Shown here one piece after another: positions 13,301-23,780 of a stretch of 64,000 bases of DNA. The translations under genes were made by a program, and so were the position numbers. The DNA comes from Balanoglossus misakiensis. Its lineage: Eukaryota > Hemichordata. The DNA lies in the NCBI GenBank assembly GCA_040954595.2, contig CM082594.2:11656001-11720000 (forward strand), given 5' to 3'. The notes beneath the pieces are model-generated. The model saw only the letters and a list, made by a program, of their open reading frames with translations. It was not told where the DNA came from and did no database searches. Every line of letters begins with the position of its first letter. Position 1 is the stretch's first letter.

Positions 13301-16300
13301 CGATATATGTGTAATGACACTGTATCTAACACGATTGGAACTATCTTGGGATAACTGGCTGTGGATAAAATGTCAGAAGAGAACCTTGTAGGCCTACTTC
13401 GCCGCTGCTGTATAATATCATAGTGTGTTCAAACAATCGTGGCACACTTAATACCTACCCCTCCAACACATATGGCTCGTTTTAACACGTTTTAGCACGT
13501 ATGCAATTACCAATTGTGTTATGTTCTGAGGAAATCGAAATCTGGGTTTTCCGATCATTTTGTAACCGCAGATGGAGACCTACATTTGCACGAGGCCACG
13601 ATATCTCTGTTTCGTATTATTTGCAACGTTTCAAAGTGAGCACTTCACGTTTTACCGTTTGAGTCATTTGATCTGGTCACCGTGATTTTATTGATCTTGA
13701 AGTAGCGTAATGAATGAAATGACAGTTAATCAGTCATCTGAGCTCGACTCTCCTTTCGTCAAGTTCTCCGATCGCCGTAATCGTTGACAGACAATCGTTT
13801 CTATGTTGCATGTGATTTTGTGTCATGTCAGCTGACTCGGTATTGGCGTCTCTAAGTCTTATTTTTTTCTGTCGACATAGTCCAATTTCAATGCTCTTAG
13901 AGTTAAGGCTTTGCTGGGTCTTTTTGACATGGTTTTCTGTCATAATCCATGGTTTAGATCGTTACTCTGCGTGGGGCACCTGTGCAATATGGCACGAGCT
14001 AAACGAGATATTAGACCTACAATCAACTCCTCTAGACTTCAGTTATGATGAGCTTTAATAGGCAATAACAAAACGAGGATTACCTGAAGTCACGTTGGGT
14101 AATGCTTTGGCACAAAGAAGTAAGACGCCGGCAAATACACCTGCATCTCAGCGTCGTAAAACAAATGACCTCTTTTTATTCAACAGCTGTTGCTAATCAC
14201 CTTGTCACGATATGCCTCGGTTTATTCCGATCCGCGGGTAATACGCAGATTTCTCTCAACTGCTTGCTAATCTGATTGGCAGTCTTGATGGTGAAAGTAC
14301 ATGCGATCAGACGAAGCACGAATGACAGTTAATTTTTAGACTGGCGCCAAGCGGATCGGTTTTAAATTTACGTGTGGTAGATTTCGATGGAATGTTCCCT
14401 TCCCTGTATGACTAAATGTGTACAATATAACTCCTTATAAGTTCCCCCAGTCGATATTCCTCATTAAAAACTAAAATCTTCCATAGTCATATAGAAATGA
14501 TGAAGAAGTCACGATTCTCATGGAAAATGTATATCCCGCGAAGTCTACATCTTTCCAGCTGAGGCTGCACCGATGAGACAGGATGTTTTTCGCGCGTCAG
14601 ACTTGATTCAACCGCTCCCTGTTTTCAAATAGTTCAATATCTATGCATCACAAACAGTGCCATTATGACGAACATCAAAATATTTTCTCATTAATATAGA
14701 ATTATAAGAAGTTCCGCCATCCGCAAATGGGTTTTCTGGCAAGGAAGGAAGGAACTGTCTAATTTGGACTAGGATGAGTACAAGGTGGAGAACAACAAAT
14801 CTTTGTCATTTTTGTATTTTTGTTAGTCAGTAGGCCTACACAAGAAGTCAAAATTGTATGTCTCAGTCATTAACTGCAAAACTGCCAAGAGTTTCCACCT
14901 TTATTGGTTAGGTCGTAACCTTATATTGTTTTTGGATAGCTCATCTCATATTGTGCATCAGCTGGGGTTCCAACAATGTACATAGCATTAAAGGTGCACA
15001 GTCACTAAGAGAGACGATGCAGTTAACATTTACGACCGGACGTGACTATCCGAGTTTTTTCTTATCGGGTTAACAGTGCATGTCAAGCACGTGACTTGCC
15101 AAAGTGACATTTTCGAAAGCGGTTGTTTCGTTGTAAAACATTTCATGGCAATCTGTTTCCATCGCAGGCTTGATCCAGGCATATTGTGACTGATAAAGCA
15201 GGTCTTGTTTAATACATGGTTTATCGCCAGTGAATTTTTGCTCAAGACTGGCAACGGTCTACCCCAAGAATATAATGTCCGCACACGGTAGCTTCACTCA
15301 AGCACTTTGTTGAACTATTTTAGATCTTCGTCATCGAGGCATATACAAATGCATTGACGTCAAAGACTGTGGCATCCTGTCATTACAAACTATATCTTGC
15401 ATGGTGAACAGTGGTGACCTTCGTTGATTTGAAACACGATGATTTTACGTCAAATCTAGATTTGCGAGTTTTTTAAAGCACTGACTTGTCAAATGTTCAC
15501 AAACCGTGAAATTATTTTGTTGATATTTTTGCAATGAAAATAATCGTCATGTGTACTGACAACGTGTATTTACCCAGTGATTTGTAGTCTGCTCGAACAA
15601 CGTTCATGAAAAACAGGAAAAGATTTGCCTAGCATTTTAGGAGTTTCCGCTGTACTTTTTTTCAGATGACAGAGAAAATTTGAAACACGTGGAGCGAATT
15701 GAATTTGTCTTTAATGGTAGTTTCGTAACTGTGTCCTGTTTTGACAAGTTAAATGACGTTTACTCTAGAAGCTTCATTGTGTCCACCACACTTGGCGCCT
15801 CTGTCGTAGTATTTAATCATCAGTTTTCCTGACTACCGCCAAGCTATAAAAACTCCAAATTTATTTCTGCGTGGTGGGGTGTTATTGAAACGGGGATTGG
15901 TTCACGCTCAGCTGTTTCAAAAATGATTTCGCTGAACCCAATTCCAAACATAAGATCGTCCCAATTTTTTCGGCCTCTATTATATGCATGTCATTTCGAA
16001 GCTACGGGGCAGTACATGCAATTATTGGAATGCCAAAATGTCATCCACTTTCTGAATGCTGTGGTGTAATCTAGAATTAAATAATTCAAACCTGGGACTT
16101 AAGTATGCACGCCCAAGAGGTATATAGTGGGCATGGGAGCGCGTCCACACATCTTGACTTACGATGCCGTAAATCCACACATAATTGCTCGGACGGTACT
16201 TCTGAGACACCCCGGGGCTGTTATATCATTTACGTTCTCACTAACTATAGTCAATTTGATCTCACTTCATAGAACGTTGGCAATCTTTACCATTTAAAGT

Positions 16301-17274
16301 GAATTTTCATGCGCACCAAATTAAGGGCATTGTGACATTTAAATGTCAATTTTGACGAATTGTAGCTACGTGCGTTGTTTTGTACTGACAAAGATTATAT
16401 TGCTGCAAAAAGTGATACATTATTGTAAAATGTTTCTCTTTGGTTTTCTAAACCAGTTCCCAAAAAATAATCCGATTTATAATAAGTGACTCGCGCAAAT
16501 GAAAGAAATTCCACCTAAGTTGACTTTACATTGGATAAATATAGGTTACCTTGGCACAGTTATATTTTTTTGCCGATATAACTAATCCTGGGAATTAAAC
16601 TAAAACCGGCGCCCCTTAAGTCATTATCGCCTTTTCGGAGAATTCTAATTTCAGAGAGAAAAAACCCAAACAGCCAACGTTTCCAAAACTTCCTGTTGGT
16701 CACTTCGCAATAAACAGAATCCTTCAAGTTGACGCTCGGAGCTACCGGGATACGCGATTCTAGCAAAGTTCTCTGACTGCACACATTCGTGACAGGAATT
16801 GACAATGACTTATTTGTTCAGCCACGTCTCCAAGTTTAGTGAAAAAACAGACTACTCAATGTAACTAATATCCTGTAGTTACCAAAGGGTTTTCTTGTAT
16901 GTAATTGTTTTCATTCAAACCTCATCAGGTTAACGCCCCTGGTCAAATCTGTCCTTGCCTTGCCTCGTTTAATCTGTTATTGCTTAAACCTTTCTTGTAT
17001 TACAAAAACATGTATTCTATAAGGTGTGTGTGTGTTACATACGTTGCCTGGGTGATTCCTTTCCTACGTGCGAATGCAGAAGTACCAATCGTTATTACAG
17101 CGCCGGATTCAAACATTTATAAGCACCACGAGAGGCTAATGATCCCATTACAAATTCCAACCCTGAGTCATTCACAGTAACAATGCGTTGAAGACACGAA
17201 CAATAAATTAAATAATCTTTTCCAGCAACGCACTTCCAAAGTTTTAAATGAATGAAGCCCAACATAATTGAGCG

Positions 17275-17575
17275 GATGGTTTTGGCATAATTCTGTGCTG
17301 TTATTATTCCCCTTTCTTGCTGCTACCGTGCTTGGGTCATTTTTTACATTAACGCGCATAACTAAGACGTGAATCCATAATAGAGATTATGGTGGTTTGG
17401 TGGACTCTTCAGAAACATAGCGACTAATTTGCACAACAATATAAATCTTAAGTGTGCGGATGTTTTTGGCACATTTCTGTGCTGCTATTATACCCTGCTT
17501 TTGCTGATTGGGCTAATTTTACATTAACTGAAAAGAGAATCCATATTATGGATTATGGTGATAGCAGAAAATTTG
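17275..17575 (+). repeat. Diverged local tandem duplication
   Basis: Two related segments lie side by side, about 17,277-17,400 and 17,458-17,575. Both contain, in order, a TTCTGTGCTG block (17,291 and 17,475), a TTACATTAAC block, and a GAATCCATA block (17,371 and 17,537) followed by GATTATGGTG. The offset between matched blocks falls from 184 to 166 bases, so indels have accumulated since the duplication. No coding content. Confidence 0.6.
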
Positions 17576-19559
17576 CCCTTTCATAAAACAGACAGTGTCA
17601 TATAAAAGTTTTTGTAAAAAAACACTGGTTTTGCGTAATCAACGTGTTTTCATTTTTGACCACCTTCCCTTCGATTTATTGGTGCAGAATTTTGCATCAA
17701 AGGTGAACATCCTTTCTTCTGATTTCAAAAAGATTCCCTCCACTCTTTCATATAGCATAGAATTGAAGGGTTGGGAGATAATCTGCCCCCAAGGAGCGTA
17801 TAACTTTAACCAAAAGGAAAGAACAGTGTAATCTTCAAGGGGCAGTCAGGACTTTAAACAAACCAGGTAAAATTTATCTTTAGAGACTCGATAATGATTA
17901 CCACCTTGCTAGAGACAGCAGGTCAATTGAAGTTGTCCGTCTGGCTTTTATTTCCTCATTTTGTAATCATTACTGGAGATGAGGTAACACAAGGGTTTAT
18001 AGTTGCACGAAATGAAGGACGAAAACGTGACTAAGCCTAAATTTCTGTCATCCGGTGATGGTAACACAGTGAGATGTCGCCGTCTAGACGAAACAGACTG
18101 TCTCGTTACCTGTTTTATAGCCGTGATACTGCGACAGAATGCACTCCGAAACACTCTGCTAACGATCTGGAGAGAATATGGGTGTGCATATTTCATAAAA
18201 CGTGTATCTTTAAAACTGGGGTGGGGCATTCAAACAGCGGGTTATGAGTTTCATGTCGTGATCGTTATTTTGATTTGGCTGATTGTTTTTTGTGTGACCT
18301 GTCCTCCTTTCCACAAGAACCGGTACGCTGTGTTCTGGGTTCAAATTTTGTGACACACAAGACTTGATGACATATAAGCTGATGACAGTGTACAGTATAG
18401 GCAAACTGTTCAATTCCCTAACAAAACATATACATGTATCTTTGAAACAAATGTGTTTGTCTATACTGGATGTTGGCTTTGCCATTGTTCTGTGATTGGT
18501 CTCTTGTACTGTATACTTTGCCATGACAAGGAAACACCGTTCTAAGTTTGCAAACTTTTATCATGTCACGTTACTGTTCGGCCTTGTTAAAGCTTATAAT
18601 CTTCTATTTCTGAAGACAGGCCAAGCAGGAGCTCCATATCTGAAACATGTTAGGAATCAATAATTATCTTTTAACGTCTTCTACGTGTTTAAGTACCAAC
18701 TCTTGGTAATGGATTCGGGAATCGTACGTATAATGCATATTGAACTGTTAGTCCTTACGAAGTAATCCGGTCTGTCACGTTTTCTTGTAAATTGATGTCG
18801 TGTCTGCCCTGGGCCAGAATTTTGGTGTTGACGAAGGCGCGCGTGGTTTAAGTGTTTGTGGGACCGTCTGCACTGTTAACAGTAATTAACAACAAAATAC
18901 CGTCTTGCTGTGGCCAGGGGGTTTATTGGAATGTTACTGAGTTGCCTAGCAACTATACGGTGTCTTTGCCAATTTATGAAAATAATCTGACGAAATATGT
19001 TTCGATAAGAGTCGATGAAGCGAAGCGCTTACACATTTCCTTCGATCTAAGGGGCATTTCTTTGGATAAATGGTTTCCTGTATCATTATCGTTCGACGCT
19101 ATTTTGTTGAAGTCTCGTAATAGAGATAACCCCTTCCATTCAGTTGACAGAATGTGCAGTTGTTGCGATAAGACTTGTTGAGAAGCCTGAAGAGTTGAAA
19201 TATTTGCTTCAATCAAAGGCAGATTCATGCAAAATGTAAAACACACATTACAGATGTTTTGAAATCCTGTGCTTTTATTGAAAATGAACACATTGCCTAA
19301 ACTGGCTTTACTGTTTCATTTTCATTCTATGATACATGAGACTCGACTCACACGGGGGTTGATGACAGAGAGCAAAAACCTCCGTTCGTCGTCCCCATCG
19401 TCTTTTCCACAAATGTCCATAAAATCTTTGCACATAGATGCATTTGCCTTCATTAACCCCAGTGTGTAAATGAGAGATACCTTTTTGAGAAGAACTTCAG
19501 AATGTTGACACCTTTGTATCTGTTATTATCTTCTGTTGACAGGGTTTCTTCAATTAAAG

Positions 19560-20615
19560 ATGGAGAACAAAACGAATGTGAGCACAGAAGAACCTTTTTT
19601 CTTTTTCTTTCCAACCATGGACATGCCAGAGGTTCCAGATGGCTTTGAAATGACGTTGTACTGTATTTTCTTTCTGGTGATTGTATCCGGTAACACGTGG
19701 GTAATTGTTGCCATCATACGTCAGCCCAAACTTCGAAAGTCGCCCACGAATTGGTTTATCGCCTCCCTCTCCGTATCAGACCTCATGGTGGCGTTCTTTC
19801 AAATACCGTACCACGTGATATACGAGTATTACCCACAATTCTTCAACTTGCTGAACAGCGATCTCTTCGTGTGCAGGACTTTTGCGTGGATGCAGTGGAC
19901 ATCGAGGTGCGCAACCGTCTTCTCGCTTCTCGGCATTGGCATCGACCGTTTTCGAGCAATCGTTCAACCTTTAAGACCGAAGGTCACCCGCAATCAGGCC
20001 ATGTTCATCATTGCCTGCGTTTGGTGTTTGTCGTTTGGTTACTCCAGCTACAAGCCAATCATGTTTGCACTGGCCCCGTTCACCAACGGAAACAACGTCA
20101 CTTCATATTTCTGTGTCATAGCACGGAAATATGTCTACGCCAATTACACCCAAAAGTTCGCCATTATCGATTTTATAGTCATGTATCTGGCCCCCTTGCT
20201 TGTTATAATAGGGCTGTATTCGGCCATGATTGGCACGTTGTGGTACAGAAAGGCGCCCAGCAATTCATCAAATCGAAACAAAAGAAAAGCGATTAAAATG
20301 CTGTTCCTCGTTGTCGTTCTCTTCGCACTGACCTGGCTACCTCACTATTATTACACTCTCTATTACGCTGTCACGCCGTTCCCCCAAATCCCGATGTCCA
20401 TTTTCAGAACGATTTACATCCAATGGTACTTCGCCCACACTTCTTATGTCAGCAACAGTTGCATGAACCCGTTTTTGTATGCCTACTTCAACGAGAACTT
20501 CCGCACCGAATTTTTTCGCATGTTTCCGTGTCTGCGAAAATGCAGAAAGGGCAATAAAATAGAACCGGGATTCCAGACATACAACGACACTCAAGCAATA
20601 TCTGTAGTCCAGTGA
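19560..20615 (+). CDS. Rhodopsin-class neuropeptide GPCR (NPFF/QRFP/SIFamide-receptor-like)
   Basis: A 351-aa seven-transmembrane receptor in one coding exon, expected at the plasma membrane and coupling a peptide ligand to G proteins. Visible class A landmarks are: GN at 44-45 (TM1), SLSVSD ending at D74 (TM2), C105 and C185 as the extracellular disulfide pair, DRF at 129-131 (a DRY variant), TWLP at 258-261 (TM6) and NPFLY at 303-307 (TM7). N-glycosylation sites occur near the N-terminus. The C-terminal cysteines after MFPC are candidates for palmitoylation. The TM7 to helix 8 stretch NPFLYAYFNENFR and the DRFRAIVQPLRPK loop most resemble the NPFF/SIFamide/QRFP group, but the ligand cannot be read from sequence. 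I start at the ATG at 19,560 because a pyrimidine-rich acceptor ending CAG at 19,542 lies 17 bases upstream, implying an untranslated first exon. The paralogue lies in reverse orientation at 32,966-34,099. Confidence 0.9.
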   Translation: MENKTNVSTEEPFFFFFPTMDMPEVPDGFEMTLYCIFFLVIVSGNTWVIVAIIRQPKLRKSPTNWFIASLSVSDLMVAFFQIPYHVIYEYYPQFFNLLNSDLFVCRTFAWMQWTSRCATVFSLLGIGIDRFRAIVQPLRPKVTRNQAMFIIACVWCLSFGYSSYKPIMFALAPFTNGNNVTSYFCVIARKYVYANYTQKFAIIDFIVMYLAPLLVIIGLYSAMIGTLWYRKAPSNSSNRNKRKAIKMLFLVVVLFALTWLPHYYYTLYYAVTPFPQIPMSIFRTIYIQWYFAHTSYVSNSCMNPFLYAYFNENFRTEFFRMFPCLRKCRKGNKIEPGFQTYNDTQAISVVQ

Positions 20616-22557
20616 TCTTATAGCCATATTCTTAGTAGTAAACCGGTCTTCTCACTTGATAGGCCATGTTTTAGCGTTTTGTGTGAAGGGTATATTCAAA
20701 GAATAGGGAGTAAAATATTTATTGTGAAACACTTACAGGTTAATGTAATTTGTTTTTCAGTGATGTAAAGAGTTTTAAGTAGTAGCTATAGGGAAACAAT
20801 TTTGTGTAGTATAATTATTTCCTTTGTTTTACCAACAAGCTCATTCGTATGAACAACCTTCTTCATCCGCATGAGTCAGTCACGTGACACAACAATACTG
20901 ATACTATAGAGGATCAAAGGTTATGCTAAAATAGCAAAAATCAGCATTAATGAATACTTACAAATGGTTTTTGAGTAATAGATGTCAAGAAAGCGGTAGC
21001 CGCGTGTTAGAACAACACGTGAAAATCGAAAACTATTACGAGTGCACCATTTGAAACAAAGGGCATTATCATATTTTTGGAAAACGTGTAAATATTCAGA
21101 AGAGGTATTGTATTTTGTGAAGAATGTTTAGTGGCTTATAAAGAATTTGGAGAAATAGTTTGAAGCCAAATTGGAAGGAATACATTGAGAGTAGTAAACG
21201 GTGGCAAATATTTAATGCCAGAGTTGAGTATTTAAAACTACATTCTAATAAATGGTGCATCACTTGTTATGGCCAGTATGAAAGAACTGCCTCAGGAACT
21301 TGACAAATACTATGTGTACATAGTCATTTTTAAAATCTTCATGTTTTACTTATATTGTTTAAATATTATTGGATAAAATATATAGATGTTTTCGATCATT
21401 AATTTTACTAATACATGTATTTATCACTTACTTATTACTAAGGTGTGACATAAAATTGTCATAATAATTTTTTTCTTCAGATGTTCACATTAAATAATCA
21501 CATAGTTTCATTCACCAAGTTGACGTAAAGTTCAACATTTTACCGCATTGAGTACTGCGTTCAGTTTTATTCAAATAAAAGGTGCGTCTCTGATCATGGC
21601 CAGTATGAAAGAATTGCATCATAAAGAGCAACATGTACATAGTTATTTTTAAAATATTCATGTTCATCGTATATTTTTAAATAATTGGATGAAATGTATA
21701 GACACATACGACAATTTTCATCTTGACAGAAATTTCACCTAACATCTTTATTTGTATTAATAAGTGTATTTATTAATTACGTAATACATGTAGTACTTAA
21801 GTATGACATCACAGTGTCTTAATAATGTTACCGATTTTCACATTACATTATCTCACAATTTCGTCCACTACATTCACATAAGTTCCAAATTATACCACAT
21901 TGATTGTTCGGTTTATTTAGATATAAATGAGTGAGTAACGATATGCATAATTTTGTCAGGCCAGTAACACAGTAAAGTTGTAGGTCAGTTTGTGTAGATA
22001 TATATCACGATTATATTACTGTGTGAGTGACACAGACTTCAGTTGTTTTCTGTACAGAACGTACAGAATGTGTTTCTCAAACGGTGGAGGTCTTTTTATC
22101 ACGCAGTGTTTGTGCTTGTGCTCACATTGTATTGTCGGGGTTTGTGCGATGTTTCAATGAATTCAGTTGTTATCAAGAATAAATCAATATGTTATGAAAA
22201 TGTAAATAGCGACCATGTTTTCATTTCTAGATTCAGTCACTTGATTAAAATGTTATGATTAGTTAAAGAGGTATGTGATACATCATTTTGTGCGTAGTGT
22301 TTAAAACCAGCACAAACTATTTGAGAACCATGCCGCAGCCGACAAACTTTGAGGGACGTCCAGTTTGACGTATCACTGATCAAAATTTAAAATTTTGCCT
22401 GCAATTTGAGGCTAGGTGATCAACGACGGTGTTGTAGTACTCGACAGGATGACCAAGTCCGTAGCACACCCCCCCCCCCTTTGAATTTATACATGTAGCA
22501 GGAGGCATTGTCCTCTCACTGGATGTCCCGGATGAAACGCACAGAGGCACAGAGCAT
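20616..22557 (+). other. AT-rich 3' flank of the GPCR gene with possible poly(A) signals
   Basis: No coding content. AATAAA-type hexamers occur near 21,247 and 21,573 and could end the receptor transcript. The stretch is mostly occupied by the tandem duplication listed separately (21,240-21,965), and it ends in an 11-base C run at 22,469-22,479 just before the foldback transposon. Confidence 0.45.
21240..21965 (+). repeat. Two diverged tandem copies of a ~330-360 bp unit plus start of a third
   Basis: The word GGCCAGTATGAAAGAA occurs at 21,271 and again at 21,598, and a truncated GGCCAGTA at 21,959 marks a third start, giving spacings of 327 and 361 bases. Between them, matching blocks recur in the same order: a GTACATAGT block, a TTTTTAAAAT-TTCATGTT block, a TTGGAT(A/G)AAATGTATAGA-like block, and TTCACATTA followed by a TTCACATAAGTT-like block. 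Copies are clearly diverged. Confidence 0.65.
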
Positions 22558-22950
22558 ACGCGAGCATAGTCTGGTTCCCTGCCCCAATCCCACCGCTGGC
22601 TGCGCTACGCTAAAGGGAAAGGGGTCAGGTACGGCCCGATTTCACACCCAGAAACCTGGGTGTGAAACAAGATGGATGCCTCCAATGTCCGTATGCCAGT
22701 CAAGATTCATCCAGGCAGTTTATTTTGTTTCGTTTGTTGTAAAGTTGGAAATCGAATGATAAACATTCATGGATGTGAAGGAGAGAACGGGAAATGAGTA
22801 TCTTACAACAACTTATCAATTTAACAACTTAATTTTCGTATGTATTGACCAATGAGAGCCATGTTTACAATAGGCCGTGCCTGACCCTTTCCCTTTAGCG
22901 TAGCGCAGCCAGCGGTGGGATTGGGGCAGGGAACCAGACTAACGCGAGCA
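22558..22950 (+). mobile_element. Foldback MITE-like DNA transposon with 9-bp target-site duplication
   Basis: A 375-bp element (22,567-22,941) is bounded by inverted arms of about 70 bp, at 22,567-22,636 and 22,873-22,941. The arms differ by one indel and one substitution by eye, and each terminus begins TAGTCTGGTTCCCTGCCCC. The direct repeat ACGCGAGCA flanks it exactly on both sides (22,558-22,566 and 22,942-22,950), a perfect 9-bp target-site duplication. Inside, TTTCACACCCAG (22,640-22,651) pairs perfectly with 22,656-22,667 across a 4-base loop. There is no transposase frame, so it must depend on an enzyme supplied elsewhere. Long inverted repeats plus 9-bp duplications suggest the Mutator-like/Rehavkus group, but that is inference. 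Near-identical arms suggest fairly recent insertion. Confidence 0.85.
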
Positions 22951-23780
22951 GAACAAGACTGAACCGAACGGCGAGAGTTTAGCAGTTTTTTACCATATCT
23001 AGCCAACTTTACAAGCGATACTGGCATGTACTTTGAGTATACAACTTTGCAAAGAGCCAGAGTTAGACAGCAATACCTGGAATACACCAGAGGTTGACTC
23101 GCGACCGATATATTATAGCCGTGCATCGTGGATGTAGAAGGTAAAGGCGTCATTTGACCATTGTGTAATCTGAAGCAACACGCGTGTCGACCCTCGAAAC
23201 TCAATGGATACCTTCATAACACGCTCCAGTTGCAGGGAAGCCATTTACCGAAGAGAAGAACAGAGTTTAAGTGCGATAGTTTGTGGGTAAGTGTATCTTA
23301 TATTATCTCACGAAAGCTTTATATTCATGATGGGAAACGTGAACGTGTGATGTGTGCATCCTTTTCATTCATGTCAACGGTTTACACGAATTCCCACTCA
23401 GAGACACGCGGATGCGTTCCACCTGTGGTATATCTTGAATATATTATTTTCATGAGACGACCAATCAGATTGCTGCATTTGTACCATCGACCTCTGAGCT
23501 GCGCGCAAGCATTAGGGTCACGTTTTGTTCATCTGTTTCAGAATACTAAAAGAGAAATCGCCAATCACAAGGGCCGTAGACTAAAACTAAGTAATTCTCC
23601 GCACTTCATATTGTATTGAAGCTGGAATAGTATAACCCGGAGAGATGCTATTCTGAATACACCATGTTACCCGTCACCATATTCTGTACGGATGCTTCTC
23701 TTCGACTATTCACGTTGAATTATGTTGCTTCGTACATTTTAGATTGTTAGCGTTTTCAGTCCAGTATAGGACATTTCCCG
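22951..23780. other. Intergenic; probable 3' region of the GMC gene
   Basis: Contains only chance open frames. It lies downstream of the stop codon of the minus-strand GMC oxidoreductase, so part of it is probably that gene's 3' UTR. I found no clear AATAAA on the minus strand here. Confidence 0.35.

Larger units (their letters stand above)
1..19542. other. Long intergenic region with no supportable gene
   Basis: I looked on both strands for recognisable domains, exon runs with consistent splice phases, and tRNA-like folds. All open frames here are short (up to about 118 codons), have no recognisable domain, and mostly overlap each other on opposite strands, as chance frames do. The only things I could pick out are a tRNA-like SINE head near 5.1 kb, a TCTCGCGAGA palindrome at 7337, and a local duplication at 17.28-17.57 kb. 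A 5'-UTR exon of the GPCR gene that starts coding at 19,560 must lie somewhere upstream and may fall in this interval, but I could not place it. Confidence 0.6.

Noticed and set aside
18852-19181. 109-codon frame just upstream of the first receptor
   Set aside because: No recognisable domain, no credible ATG or splice context, and overlaps a similar-length frame on the other strand.
19697-20296. 199-codon second frame inside the first receptor gene
   Set aside because: Overlaps the receptor coding sequence in another frame; no domain; the receptor frame is unmistakable.
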